This document shows positions 10,575-19,769 of a stretch of 64,000 nt of DNA, piece after piece (position 1 is the stretch's first letter; every line of letters starts with the position of its first letter). The stretch is from Gonatopus flavifemur. Its lineage: Eukaryota; Arthropoda; Insecta; Hymenoptera; Dryinidae. Location of the stretch: contig JAFFJZ010000048.1 of assembly GCA_018340375.1 (NCBI GenBank), forward strand, positions 372,001 through 436,000. The letters run 5' to 3'. The position numbers and the translations under genes were made by a program. Under the pieces are notes generated by a model. That model saw only the letters and a program-made list of their open reading frames with translations, searched no databases and had not been told where the DNA came from.

Positions 10575-11735
10575 ATAAAAAAATCTCTCTGAATCTCTCT
10601 GAAAATTTCACGTTTCAGAGAGATTCAGAAAAAATCAGAGAAATTCAGAGCAATTCGGTGTGGTTCAGAGGATTTCAGAGACTAGTGGATTGAGAGAACT
10701 TGTGCTTTGAATTTTTCAGAAGGATTCAGAAAAATTCAGAGGAACTCAGAGAGATGCAGGGAAATTCTGGGAAATTCAGAGAGGAACACATTCAGTACAA
10801 TTTTTGGTCCTGCATTTCAGAGGCGTTCAAGGAGTGTCAGACGCTTTCAGAGATAGATGAATTCAGAAAGATTGTACGTAGAACTTTTCAGGAATATTCA
10901 GAGAAATTTAGAAAGATTCGGAGTAATTCAGAGAGATTCACAGGAATTCAGAGGAATTCAGGGAGGAATTAATTCAGTAAAATTTTTGGTTCAGGATTTC
11001 AGAAGTATTCAGGGAATGTCAGAGACTCACAGAAACAGGCGAATTAGGGGAAATATGTGCGTAGAGCTTTTCAGAAATATTCAGAAGAATTTGGAAAGGT
11101 TCAGCGTAATTCAGAGAAATTCAGAGAAATTAATTCAGCTAAATTTTTGGTTCAGGATTTCAGAGGTATTCAGGGAGTGTCAGAGACTCACAGAGACAGG
11201 TGAATTAAAAAAAATTGTGCGTGGGATTTTTCAGCAAGATTCAGAGAGATTCAGAGGAACTTAGAGAGATCCGGGGGGTCTGGGAAATTCAGAGAGGAAT
11301 GAATTCAGTACAATTCTTGGTCCTGCATTGCGGAGGCCTTCTGGAAGTTTCAGAGACTTCCAGAGGAAGATAACTTAAGAAAAATCGGGCGTGGAATTTT
11401 TTTAGAAATATTCAGGGGAATTTAGAAAGATTCAGAGTAATCCAGAGAGATTCAGAGAAATTCAGAGGAATTCAGAGGAAGCTTTGAAATATGAATACAT
11501 TAGATTCCGGGAGATTTAGAGTAATTTACAGATATTCAGGTGAATTCAGAGGGAGCTTTGAAATTTAAATGTATAAAATTCTGAGGGATTCAGTGATATA
11601 CGGAGAGATTCAAAGAAAGTTGAAGATTTCAGAACGTATCACTATCGGAAAAGTCTCTAACTTTCTCTGAATTACTCTGGAATTACTCTGAATCTCTCTG
11701 AAATTTGTCCCAAAATATAGAGAGATTCAGAGAGA
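10575..11735. repeat. degenerate tandem array, period about 162-177 bp
   Basis: The landmark ATTCAGTAMAATTTTTGGT recurs at about 10792, 10969, 11132 and 11298. Between landmarks the sequence is packed with GATTCAGAGA/AATTCAGAG words. CTCTCTGAATCTCTCTGAAA on the opposite strand sits at both edges (10588 and 11683 areas), which suggests an inverted-repeat frame. The open frames of 90 and 135 codons are translations of the repeat and are not called as genes. Confidence 0.65.
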
Positions 11736-11887
11736 TTTTTTTACCAGGTTTGCAATACCATGCATTCTTACTTTCGAATCTTCTCCACAAGTGGCTGGAT
11801 TTATCAATCCAGGATCTAGAAAACCACAATGGAAAGGTAGACTATGATTTCAATAGAAATAAGTGTGGTCAAATTACGAGAGAGAGA

Positions 11888-12018
11888 TTTTTTGGAGCTA
11901 TGTGAATACTATTTCGCATATTCAGCTGAGAAATCATTAATTGTATGTAATTTACATGTGATATTTATGTTATGGCCAACTCTATTTATTTACTTGGAAA
12001 AGATCTCGTTCAGATGAC
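11888..12018. repeat. direct repeat, left copy (partner 13217-13335)
   Basis: TGTATGTAATTTACATGTG, GATATTTATGTT and TTATTTACTTGGAAAAGATC occur in the same order and orientation at 13262-13330. The pair flanks the large nested palindrome 11992-13190. Confidence 0.6.
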
Positions 12019-13190
12019 ATTTGAAAATCCTCTGAAAGTGAACTTCGGAAGATATCTTATAGATGGCCTTAGCCGATAACTTGAAGTCATCTTGAGCAGT
12101 GATGTCAGAAATTTTTAGATCCAACAGCCTACATCCAATCAAATACTTCTGTTGATCGGAATGACCAATGTATTCCAGTCAGTGTTGTGATATTCGTCGA
12201 GCTGGGAAATCGCAGTTCGGTCACGTGACTACGTTTTGCACCAACACATGTATGTGTTCTGGTTGGTGAGCGGTTCACCCATAAGAGAGCTCGATGAACA
12301 TCATAACACTGATTCCGGTCTCGGCGCTCTTGTTCCTTCGTTTCTGGCAACATAGATCTTGAGGTTAACTTCAAGACATCTTGAACACATTATTTGGTTG
12401 GACATTGGTTGTCTTTAAGAATTCTTGAAAGTCTCTTATTTGCATTTCTTGTAGATAACCCATAACTTCTCAAAGATATCTTGAAGAATACCTCAAGTTG
12501 ACTTCTTGTTCACTGGGGCTGGTGCGCACTGGCATATTCTCATCTTTCTCAAATTTGTGTCAAAATGAAGAATAGAAACTTAGAGCATACACGGAGCACT
12601 GATACATATCCACTGGATACGGGATCGCCTTGAAATTCATACTATATCCCAGTAAATAAGAAGTCAACTTGACGTACCCAAATAACACGCGAAGAATTGT
12701 CTTCCAAGAGCAAGAATACAACTCTTCAAGAACTCTTTTCGAACTAATGAATTCATATAGAGCTCTAGAGCAGTTCAATCTGTCGGACATTGACAAGTTC
12801 TTTGAGAGTACTCAAACAATACTTCTGATATTCTCAAAGAACTTGTTAATGTCCGACAGATTGAACTCCTCCAGAGCTCTATATGAATTCATTAGTTCGA
12901 AAACAATTCTTGAAGAGTTCTATTCCTGCTCTTGAAACAGAATTCTCCGTGTGTCATCTGGGTATTCTTCAAGATGTCTTTGAGAAGTTATGGGTTATCT
13001 ACAAGAAATACAAATAAGGGACTTCCAAGAATTCTCAAAGACAACTAATGTCCAACCAAATGGTGCGTTCAAGATGTCTTGAAGTTAACCTCAAGATGAC
13101 TTCAAGTTGTCGGCTAAGGCCATCTATAAGATATCTTCTGAATCTTTCAGAGGACTTTCAAATGTCATCTGAACGAGATCTTTTCCAAGT
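11992..13190. repeat. large interrupted palindrome with nested insertions
   Basis: Left arm blocks (TTGGAAAAGATCTCGTTCAG near 11995, AGATGGCCTTAGCCGATAAC near 12061, TAGATAACCCATAACTTCTC near 12452) recur in inverse at 13170-13190, 13110-13130 and 12980-13010. A further hairpin-bearing segment sits inside the left arm (about 12097-12362). The 286-bp palindrome copy 2 sits in the centre. Frames inside are not genes. Confidence 0.6.
12677..12962. repeat. 286-bp palindrome family, copy 2
   Basis: It runs from CCCAAATAACACGCGAAG to GTGTCATCTGGG. The central block and the TGAATTCATATAGAGCTCTA/inverse arms match copy 1. TA is present just outside both ends in this copy, but other copies do not show the same duplication. 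Confidence 0.75.
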
Positions 13191-13216
13191 AAATGAATAG
13201 AATTAGTATTCACATA

Positions 13217-13335
13217 GCTCCAAAAAATACTATTTCGCAGATTTGGCTGAGAAATCATTTATTGTATGTAATTTACATGTGATATTTATGTTGCGGCCAA
13301 CTTTATTTATTTACTTGGAAAAGATCTCGTTGAGA
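13217..13335. repeat. direct repeat, right copy (partner 11888-12018)
   Basis: Same order of blocks as the left copy, with a few substitutions: GTTGCGGCCAACTTTATTT here against GTTATGGCCAACTCTATTT. Confidence 0.6.
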
Positions 13336-13527
13336 TTTCATTGTACTAGTATAATTTACGTGTGATATTTATGTTCGATGTGGTGACTTAAGAAACTGCA
13401 TATGGTAAAAGTCCAAATCGTTGACGAATTGATGCGAATCCAAATTTTAATAAGTTATAGAAATAATGTCGGTCCGTTCCGTTGATTAGACAACTTGACA
13501 GAGTCTTTATTTGACACCTTTGTTGCG

Positions 13528-13878
13528 GTAGTATACAATACGCCCAACTGGTAATAAGCCCGAATGACACTTAAGCCCAACTGGCGTTTGCTCGGCTGCA
13601 TTTAACCCGAACGAATTCAAACCCGAATGAAAGTTGACCTAACTAATTATAAAAATATAATTAAATAAAATGGAGAATTAATCGAAATCAAAGCGTAATT
13701 ACCCTTTAATCTATACATCTTAACAGTAAAAGGTTGAATAAACTTTGATTTCGATTAATTTTCCATTTTATTTAATTATATTTTTATAATTAGTCAGGTT
13801 TAAAGTCGTTCAGGTTAAAATCCGGTCGGGCTAACGCCAGTCGGGCTTAAGTGCCATTCGGGCTTATCGTATACTACC
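13528..13878. repeat. palindromic MITE, ends GGTAGTATAC
   Basis: GGTAGTATACAATACGCCC and GGGCTTATCGTATACTACC close a 351-bp unit. The arms are about 150 bp and include TTAATCGAAATCAAAG and its inverse, and AATTATAAAAATATAATTAA. Sequence just outside (TTTGTTGC and CTCGTTGC) may be a diverged target duplication. Confidence 0.6.
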
Positions 13879-13980
13879 CTCGTTGCCTTTTTGAATTTTT
13901 TGAAATTGTGTATTGAAAAGGGGTCTTCAAGATGTCATACAAGAAGTGTTCTGAAAATAATGAGCTTTAAGACAACTTCT

Positions 13981-14269
13981 TTAAAGGAGTAAGCACAGAA
14001 GTGAACTAAGACGCAAAATAGTATAAGCATAAGCATAACTGGCTGCGCAGAACCTATTTCTAAGGTCCAGCGCATCCCGTTTGTGCTTATGTCGATGCTT
14101 ATTCATTTATGTGTTTAGTCCTTTAAGGCCTAAACACATAAATGAATAAGCATTTGACATAAGCACAAGTTGGATGCGCAGAACCTTAGAAATAGGTTCT
14201 GCGCATCACGTTATGCTTATGCTTATGCTATTTGCCGTTTTTGTGCATTTGTGTGCTTACTCCTTTAAG
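13981..14269. repeat. palindromic MITE, ends TTAAAGGAGTAAGCAC
   Basis: TTAAAGGAGTAAGCACAGA is mirrored by GTGTGCTTACTCCTTTAA. Inner blocks CTAAACACATAAATGAATAA, GCGCAGAACCT and AGTATAAGCATAAGCATAA are also mirrored, so almost the whole 289 bp can fold on itself. Confidence 0.6.
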
Positions 14270-14390
14270 ATGACTTTTCGACATCCCTTGAAGGGGGCAA
14301 AATTATGTATTCTTCAATCTCTTGAACCGCGCTGTATAAAGACAGCTTTAAGAGGCATTTGGGAGACTTATGTTTACTGGGTATAGGGCG

Positions 14391-14610
14391 CAGAAATTCA
14401 AATGAAAAATTTTCAGACTGATTTCAGCACCGCCGTACGGTACCTCCATTGGAGTGAATTTACATGGATAGGCCAACACAAATGATTGACAAATCATAAA
14501 AAAGGTTGAAATAGTGTTAGAGTATCTACGAAAATTGCTTCAATGGAGATACCGTACGGCGGCGCTGAAATCCGTTTGAAAATCTTCCATCTGAGTTTAT
14601 GCCCCCTGAT
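14391..14610. repeat. hAT-like MITE with CCGTACGG box, copy 1
   Basis: GATTTCAGCACCGCCGTACG near 14420 pairs with CCGTACGGCGGCGCTGAAATC near 14552-14572. The right end reads TTTATGCCCCCTGATG. The left end is eroded. The same architecture is intact at 16238-16459. Confidence 0.5.
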
Positions 14611-14673
14611 GCGCACTCAGTGTAGCGAATGGAAAACGCTATATGAATTATTCTGGGGTACGTTCCTTTATCG

Positions 14674-15063
14674 TGGTAAATACCCGTTGGACCGAAAGCC
14701 CGTTAGGCTGGCCTCCCATGGACCGGAATTCGTTTCGGCGGAATGAAAATTGAACCAATGCACAATTTGTTATAGATTTCTGATAGAACGCTCTAAAAGA
14801 AATTGCGGAAGCGATTGGTGTAAAGTCATTCCGCCGGAACGAATTCCGGTCCATGGGAGGTTAGCCTTAGGCCGAAACATCGTTGGACCGAAATTTATTT
14901 TACCGGATGACAATAATCAGAAATCTTAGTATACGTTACTAGTCGTGTGCGAATAAGACAAAATGTCAACGAGACGTTTTCGGATTTTTGTCATTCGGTC
15001 AAATAAATTTCGTTCCAACGGTCTTTCGGCCTAACGGGCTTTCAGCCCAACGGGTGTTTACCC
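14674..15063. repeat. palindromic element inserted in the left arm of 14653-15946
   Basis: GGTAAATACCCGTTGGACCG is mirrored by CAACGGGTGTTTACC, and GAAAGCCCGTTAGGC by GCCTAACGGGCTTTC. The MITE 14706-14866 is inserted in its left arm. Confidence 0.5.
14706..14866. mobile_element. PIF/Harbinger-like MITE (161 bp), copy 1, TSD TTA
   Basis: Starts GGCTGGCCTCCCATGGACC and ends GGTCCATGGGAGGTTAGCC, with TTA at 14703-14705 and 14867-14869. Inner block GGAATTCGTTTCGGCGGAAT pairs with ATTCCGCCGGAACGAATTCC. Same family and same length as 15374-15534. Confidence 0.7.
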
Positions 15064-15200
15064 TTATTGTTACTCGGTGAACGCAGTGAAATTCATTACT
15101 ATTGGACCATCTTTGGAGAAAAGGAGTATTGTATAGTGAAATATGTGAGCAACTTTCCAACTCTCCACAGTTTTCTTCCCGAGCTTTCCGAGGACGGTAA

Positions 15201-15370
15201 GGCTGGTGTCCCATGGACGGAAAAAGTGACGGAAAGCGAATTGCGGTACCAATACTTTTCAAGTATGCCTAGTTTTATCTGGTTTCATCCAACAGTCACT
15301 AAAAATTCTGAAAATCTATTGGTGCCGCAATTCGCTTCCCGTCACTTTTTCCGTCCATGGGACGCTAGCC
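15201..15370. mobile_element. PIF/Harbinger-like MITE (170 bp), TSD TAA
   Basis: Starts GGCTGGTGTCCCATGGACGG, ends CCGTCCATGGGACGCTAGCC. TAA lies at 15198-15200 and 15371-15373. Inner AAAAAGTGACGGAAAGCG is mirrored by CGCTTCCCGTCACTTTTT. First unit of the head-to-tail run. Confidence 0.7.
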
Positions 15371-15373
15371 TAA

Positions 15374-15534
15374 GGCTGACCTCCCATGAACCGGAATTCG
15401 TTCCGGCGGAATGAAAATTGAACAAATGCACAATTTTTCATAGATTTCTGATAGAACGCTCTGAAAGAAATTGTGAAAGCGATTGGTTTGAAGTTATTCC
15501 GCCGGAACGAATTCCGGTCCATGGGAGGTTAGCC
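15374..15534. mobile_element. PIF/Harbinger-like MITE (161 bp), copy 2, TSD TAA
   Basis: Starts GGCTGACCTCCCATGAACCG, ends GGTCCATGGGAGGTTAGCC. It shares the TAA 15371-15373 with the unit to its left and TAA 15535-15537 with the unit to its right. Closely similar to 14706-14866, including the GAACGAATTCCGGTCC arm. Confidence 0.7.
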
Positions 15535-15537
15535 TAA

Positions 15538-15667
15538 GGCTTCTCTCCCATGGATCGGAATTTTTGGGGAATTTTCAGGGAATTCTAGTAAGTTACTATA
15601 CACGAACCAATTGGGTCTTCGGATTTCATTCCGTTCCCTAGAAATTCCGGTCCATGAGAGAGAGGCC
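15538..15667. mobile_element. PIF/Harbinger-like MITE (130 bp), TSD TAA
   Basis: Starts GGCTTCTCTCCCATGGATCG, ends GGTCCATGAGAGAGAGGCC. TAA 15535-15537 and 15668-15670 are shared with both neighbours. The interior is unrelated to the 161-bp family apart from the terminal CATGGA box. Confidence 0.7.
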
Positions 15668-15670
15668 TAA

Positions 15671-15816
15671 GGCCCGAGTCACATGGAGCAAAAATCTCGC
15701 GGAAAGCGGAACGCGGAACCCTTGGTTGAATAGAGAGGAGAATATTCACCTCTCTCTTCAACCAAGGGATCCGCGTTCCGCTTTCCACATGATTTTTGCT
15801 CCATGTGACTCGGGCC
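15671..15816. mobile_element. PIF/Harbinger-like MITE (146 bp), TSD TAA
   Basis: Starts GGCCCGAGTCACATGGAGC, ends GCTCCATGTGACTCGGGCC. TAA lies at 15668-15670 and 15817-15819. Inner GGAAAGCGGAACGCG is mirrored by CGCGTTCCGCTTTCC. Last unit of the run. Confidence 0.7.
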
Positions 15817-16237
15817 TAAGAAAACCGTGGGGGGTTGTGAAGTTGCTCACGTGTTTCGCTATACGATGCTCTTTTTCTCCAAAAATGGTCCAATAGTAAT
15901 GCATTTTGCTACTTTCTCCGAGTAACGATAAAGGAATGTACCCCTGGACAATCTGGATGCGTTTCGGAATGTCCAACCACATCCAGCATCCAGGGTTGTC
16001 AGATTGGGCGATATATCGCCAATTGGGTGATTTGACAACTCAATTTGCGACCAAATTTTCAGATCTGCGATTGTTCAAAAATTGGGCGATATCCGCTATT
16101 CTGAACGGCGACTTTCAGGCGATTTTTCCAAGGACCAAAAATTCTAAGAAAAAGAACAGAATCCGAAAATCGAATTGGTTCGCTAAGATTATCCGAATGA
16201 AATACACTAAAAATCCCCTAGAAATTCCATTTGATGC

Positions 16238-16459
16238 AGGGGGCATAATCTCAAATGCAACATTCTCAAACGGATTTCAGCGCTGCCGTACGGTAGTACA
16301 GTGAATTATTCGCTATAGATACAACTAACACAAACAATGAACAAATCACACCGATTTTCGAATTAGTGTTAGTGTATACATGTAAAATAGTTCACTGTAC
16401 TACCGTATGGCAGCGCTGAAATCCGTTTGAAAATTTTCTATTCGAGATTATGCCCCCTG
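16238..16459. mobile_element. hAT-like MITE, copy 2, perfect 8-bp TSD ATTTGATG
   Basis: Ends CAGGGGGCATAATCTC and GAGATTATGCCCCCTG are perfect inverses. ATTTGATG flanks both sides (16230-16237 and 16460-16467). ACGGATTTCAGCGCTGCCG and its inverse form a second inner arm. The element is 222 bp. Confidence 0.8.
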
Positions 16460-16972
16460 ATTTGATGGAAGAAAAGTTTAATTGATGCCACGATCTACGA
16501 ACCCACTTCCCACTTGTGCAAAACCTCCACACTTGTTCCTTTCATTCTAATATATCGATGCTCCAAACAATCCCTGCTTAAAAAATCTTTCACAAAATTG
16601 ATTCGGAATCTATCCAAATTTTGCATCAGAATTTTCTTATCAACCCAATTCTTATTCAACACTACCCGATTTCTTATTCCAGGGGCATGTTTATTCAGAT
16701 ATTTCCGAACCAATCTGATTCAAAATGCACATCTGATTTATTCCTATTGGTTCTTATTCATCGTGAATGAGATAGGATCGTGGATTTGCATCGGAATTGA
16801 ATCGGTTCGTATTGATTTCAACAAGAATTTTGAAGCAGGGATAATATACTAATAAATCTCAATACAGAAAGGGTTAAGGTGTAATTTCATACGAGCATCT
16901 AGCGTCGAGCGTCGAGCGATTTTTACAAGTTCTAGATTTCAGCGTCAAAGCTAAACAATGTTTCTCTGTAGA

Positions 16973-17469
16973 TGTAATTTCATGGGGCGTCGAGCATCAA
17001 GCGTCAACATTAGAAGGGAAGAGAAGAACTGTGTGACCTCTCTTTCTTTCTAATGTTGACGCTTGATGCTCGACGCCCCATGAAATTACAGCTTGAAAGA
17101 TGTAATTTCATGAGGCGTCGAGCATCAAGCGTCAACATTAGACGGAAAGAGAAGAACTGTGTGACCTCTCTTTCTTTCTAATGTTGACGCTTGATGCTCG
17201 ACGCCCCATGAAATTACAGCTGAAGATGTAATTTCATGGGGCGTCGAGCATCAAGCGTCAACATTAGAAGGAAAGAGAAGAACTGTGTGATCTCTATTTC
17301 TTTCTAATGTTGACACTTGATGCTCGACGCCCCATGAAATTACATCTTGAAGCTGACATTTCATGGGGCGTCGAGCGGCAGCGTCAACATTGGAAGAAAA
17401 GGGGGGTCCGATCGGTTGTCTTTTTTCTTCCAATGTTGACGCTGCCGCTCGACACCCCATGAAATGTCA
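16973..17469. repeat. tandem array of four palindromic hairpin units (116-118 bp each)
   Basis: Units are 16973-17090, 17101-17218, 17227-17344 and 17354-17469, separated by 8-10 bases resembling GCTTGAAGA. Each unit is two arms of about 50 bp (TGTAATTTCATGGGGCGTCG, then AGCATCAAGCGTCAACATTA, with inverse) around a loop of 14-20 bases. Units 1-3 are almost identical. Unit 4 keeps the design but has changed in both arms at matching places (TGACATTTCATGGGG; GAGCGGCAGCGTCAACATTG). A decayed trace may lie just upstream (16880-16970). Confidence 0.8.
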
Positions 17470-18546
17470 GCTTGAAGTTAGAGCAATTCAAGACGCGCAG
17501 AAAGAACGACGTCTTTGATTTATATGTGTTATTTGATCAAATATTTTAAAAAGAAATTTTCGAAAGTGGGTACCGCAATCCAGAAAGTTCATAGTTCTGC
17601 GACTGGGTTCAAAACTTAAACCAGATTTAAACCCAAAATCAGCCAATCGGAATTCAGGATTCACGACTTAAACCTTGGTTAAACTTCAAATTTAGTTGGT
17701 AGGATTGGTCTTTGAGAGCATTCGAGCGGCACCCAGGGTTGGGTACGCATAATACGGTAGGTTTTATGCAAGGAATAATGTGCGCATAAAACTCATGCAG
17801 ATAATGCAGATAACCAAAGAGGGTTTTCTGCATCATTTTTTTTCATGGTCAAGTTGTGTTATAATTTTAAAACTCTGAATTGTTTACCATTTCAACACTC
17901 ATAAATATCTATTTCATATATTCTGAATTTTGAATTTCAGGTCGGAATTAATTTTACTATGTTTTATGCATTCTCTGCATTCTCTGCGTATTCTACATGT
18001 TTTATGCATAATCTGCGCATAGTTAACGCATATTACTTATCGCACGCGCACAGAACCCATCCCTGGCGGCACCATAATCTTTCTCTTTCTTAGCTTATTT
18101 ATTAGACAAAAACAAAATGATGTATTGAGCAAAGATAAATGACATAATACTTGACCACCTTTGAAAAAGAAATTTTTATAATTTTCTGCGACTTTAGGCG
18201 ACTTGAACGTTAAAAATCATTTCTGCGACTTTGGGCGACTTGCGCGTCAGAAATCAGCGATTTATTGTAAATGGGACCTGACAACCCTGCCAGCATATCA
18301 CAACCATCTGCAACCATCGCAACCATCACAATATGTACAAATATGTAGACGGCACGCTTTAACTCCAATTGACCGGTGTAAATATAACCTTTCTATCATG
18401 ATTTATGTTTTTCTTCTGTGTATATGAAAATTCTCATTTTTTTGTCCACACACAAAATAAGTAAAATGTGCATCAAATTGACCTTGTATCTACAGAAATT
18501 CAACAATTTTTTATATATTTGATATCGTCGTTCGATACCATAACAA

Positions 18547-18613
18547 GTAAGTAAAAACAAATGAAATAATTTTTTTCAACATAAAAGTTGAGTAAAATTT
18601 GTTTTCATTCTAG
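18547..18613 (+). other. probable 5'-UTR intron of STING
   Basis: AACAA|GTAAGTAAA at 18547 and TTCATTCTAG at 18613 form a good 67-bp intron just ahead of the ATG. The acceptor lies 13 bases before the start codon. Inferred only from splice consensus. Confidence 0.5.
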
Positions 18614-18626
18614 CAGCGCACCAAAA

Positions 18627-19769
18627 ATGATTGACAATATCAACAGCGTTAACTATCAGTTTAATCCCTTCACGTATCTCATTCTTATCATTATACTGTT
18701 ATTGATATGTTGGAAAGATGTTCCCAAAAATAATTTTCCAACAGTAACGCGTGACATATTTCTCATAATATGCATAGGCATATTGATGATCTTCGTAGGA
18801 ATTTTATTCCTACGACTCGTAGATGTTGCCATGCAATATATTTCTCCGCCAGACAGAACCTTTGAGACCGAAACAGAGAAAGTACAGATTGATCAGCACC
18901 ATCCTGTGCTTGATATTTTCACATTCAATTATGTTGCATGGATAATCATTGCGATCAGCACCTTTTATATCGTGTGTATACTATATTATGCTCCCAATGA
19001 CAATATTTTATCAACAGCGAAGAACAGCACAAGAAGAATTTGTTTTTTAACCAACAGTTGCTGTTTTTTGATATCATATTTGATAATTAAAACTGCCAAC
19101 TTTGAGTCGAGAAGACCCAATAAATTGCTTCAAATACAATCCATGCATGGATTGGATTATGGCACTGGGATGGCATATAGTTATTATTATGGATATTTAC
19201 GTATCATATTGCCATTAACTGGAATAACTGGAACGAAAGGAATCGTGGAAAAAATTGAAAATTTCGAAGACACTCATGGTATCAAGATGCCGGTTAAAAA
19301 GTTATTCATATTGATTCCCTCCTCTTCGCACATTCCACCAGATTTGAAAGAAGTGTCCTACGGTTGGATGGAGAGCACCATAAAATTAGAAGAGGAACAG
19401 CGCGACAGAGCTGGTGTCAAAAAACGAGGTTATCATAATTACGTGTATAAAATACATCCAGGTGGTTTAGAACCTCAAAACATGCCTTTGTCTTCCCCCG
19501 TTTATGTGGTAGCAGAAGGTGCAACTCCTATGCTTACGTTTCACGAAGCTCAGTTACACTTTCATCCGGTTTCTGCAATTTATAAAAAATACCATAAGGA
19601 AATAGTATTGACTTTCTATAAAACATTGAAGTACCTGCTTGAGCAAGATTTACAATGCAGAGGTCTTTGTGAATTGATTTTTTACGAAGATTACCATGCG
19701 AATGGTACTACAGTCAATGTAGCTCAAATTATTTTGGACAGAATCAATCAAATTAAGCGATCGATGTAA
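18627..19769 (+). CDS. STING: STING, stimulator of interferon genes (cyclic-dinucleotide receptor)
   Basis: This single coding exon gives 380 aa from the ATG at 18627. A longer open frame runs upstream, but it has no ATG and crosses a likely splice acceptor. Four hydrophobic segments (about 16-29, 43-71, 100-122, 137-156) match the four-helix ER-membrane domain. The ligand-binding domain follows from about 160. The pocket is well kept: SYYYGYLR (Y190 aligns with human Y167), RAGVKKRGY (R267 with R238, Y269 with Y240) and AEGATP (E297 with E260, T300 with T263). The protein ends right after the ligand domain, so it lacks the TBK1/IRF3-recruiting tail of vertebrates, as in other insects, where STING signals to NF-kB/Relish and autophagy. 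It is convergent with 4E-BP. Confidence 0.93.
   Translation: MIDNINSVNYQFNPFTYLILIIILLLICWKDVPKNNFPTVTRDIFLIICIGILMIFVGILFLRLVDVAMQYISPPDRTFETETEKVQIDQHHPVLDIFTFNYVAWIIIAISTFYIVCILYYAPNDNILSTAKNSTRRICFLTNSCCFLISYLIIKTANFESRRPNKLLQIQSMHGLDYGTGMAYSYYYGYLRIILPLTGITGTKGIVEKIENFEDTHGIKMPVKKLFILIPSSSHIPPDLKEVSYGWMESTIKLEEEQRDRAGVKKRGYHNYVYKIHPGGLEPQNMPLSSPVYVVAEGATPMLTFHEAQLHFHPVSAIYKKYHKEIVLTFYKTLKYLLEQDLQCRGLCELIFYEDYHANGTTVNVAQIILDRINQIKRSM

Larger units (their letters stand above)
14653..15946. mobile_element. outer inverted-repeat element carrying nested MITEs
   Basis: CTGGGGTACGTTCCTTTATCG at the left edge pairs with CGATAAAGGAATGTACCCC at the right edge. The left arm is interrupted at about 14674 by another element and continues at 15066 (TTACTCGGTGAACG, CTATTGGACCATCTTTGG). 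Its partner blocks lie at 15819-15930 (CCAAAAATGGTCCAATAG, CTCCGAGTAACG). The run of Harbinger-like MITEs fills the centre. Confidence 0.6.
15991..18289. mobile_element. hAT-like element, ends CAGGGTTGTCAG, 8-bp target duplication 7/8 matched
   Basis: CAGGGTTGTCAG (15991) and CTGACAACCCTG (18278-18289) are perfect inverse ends. The flanks CCAGCATC (15983-15990) and CCAGCATA (18290-18297) differ in one base, as expected of an old 8-bp duplication. Subterminal blocks match too: TTGGGCGATATATCGCC on the left and GCGACTTTGGGCGACTTG on the right. No transposase frame was found; the interior holds a hAT MITE and the hairpin array. Confidence 0.7.

Noticed and set aside
10700..11264. Two overlapping plus-strand open frames of 90 and 135 codons
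   Set aside because: They are translations of the GATTCAGAGA tandem array; residues repeat with the array and there is no domain.
14703..15819. TTAGG/CCTAA at MITE junctions as insect telomere repeat traces
   Set aside because: The pattern is fully explained by TAA/TTA target duplications followed by GGC ends; no tandem TTAGG occurs.
16973..17469. The hairpin row as a CRISPR array
   Set aside because: Eukaryotic context, palindromic units with tiny spacers and no unique spacer set.
18588..18626. Longer STING start at TTG 18588
   Set aside because: Not an ATG, and it crosses a likely 5'-UTR splice acceptor at 18613.
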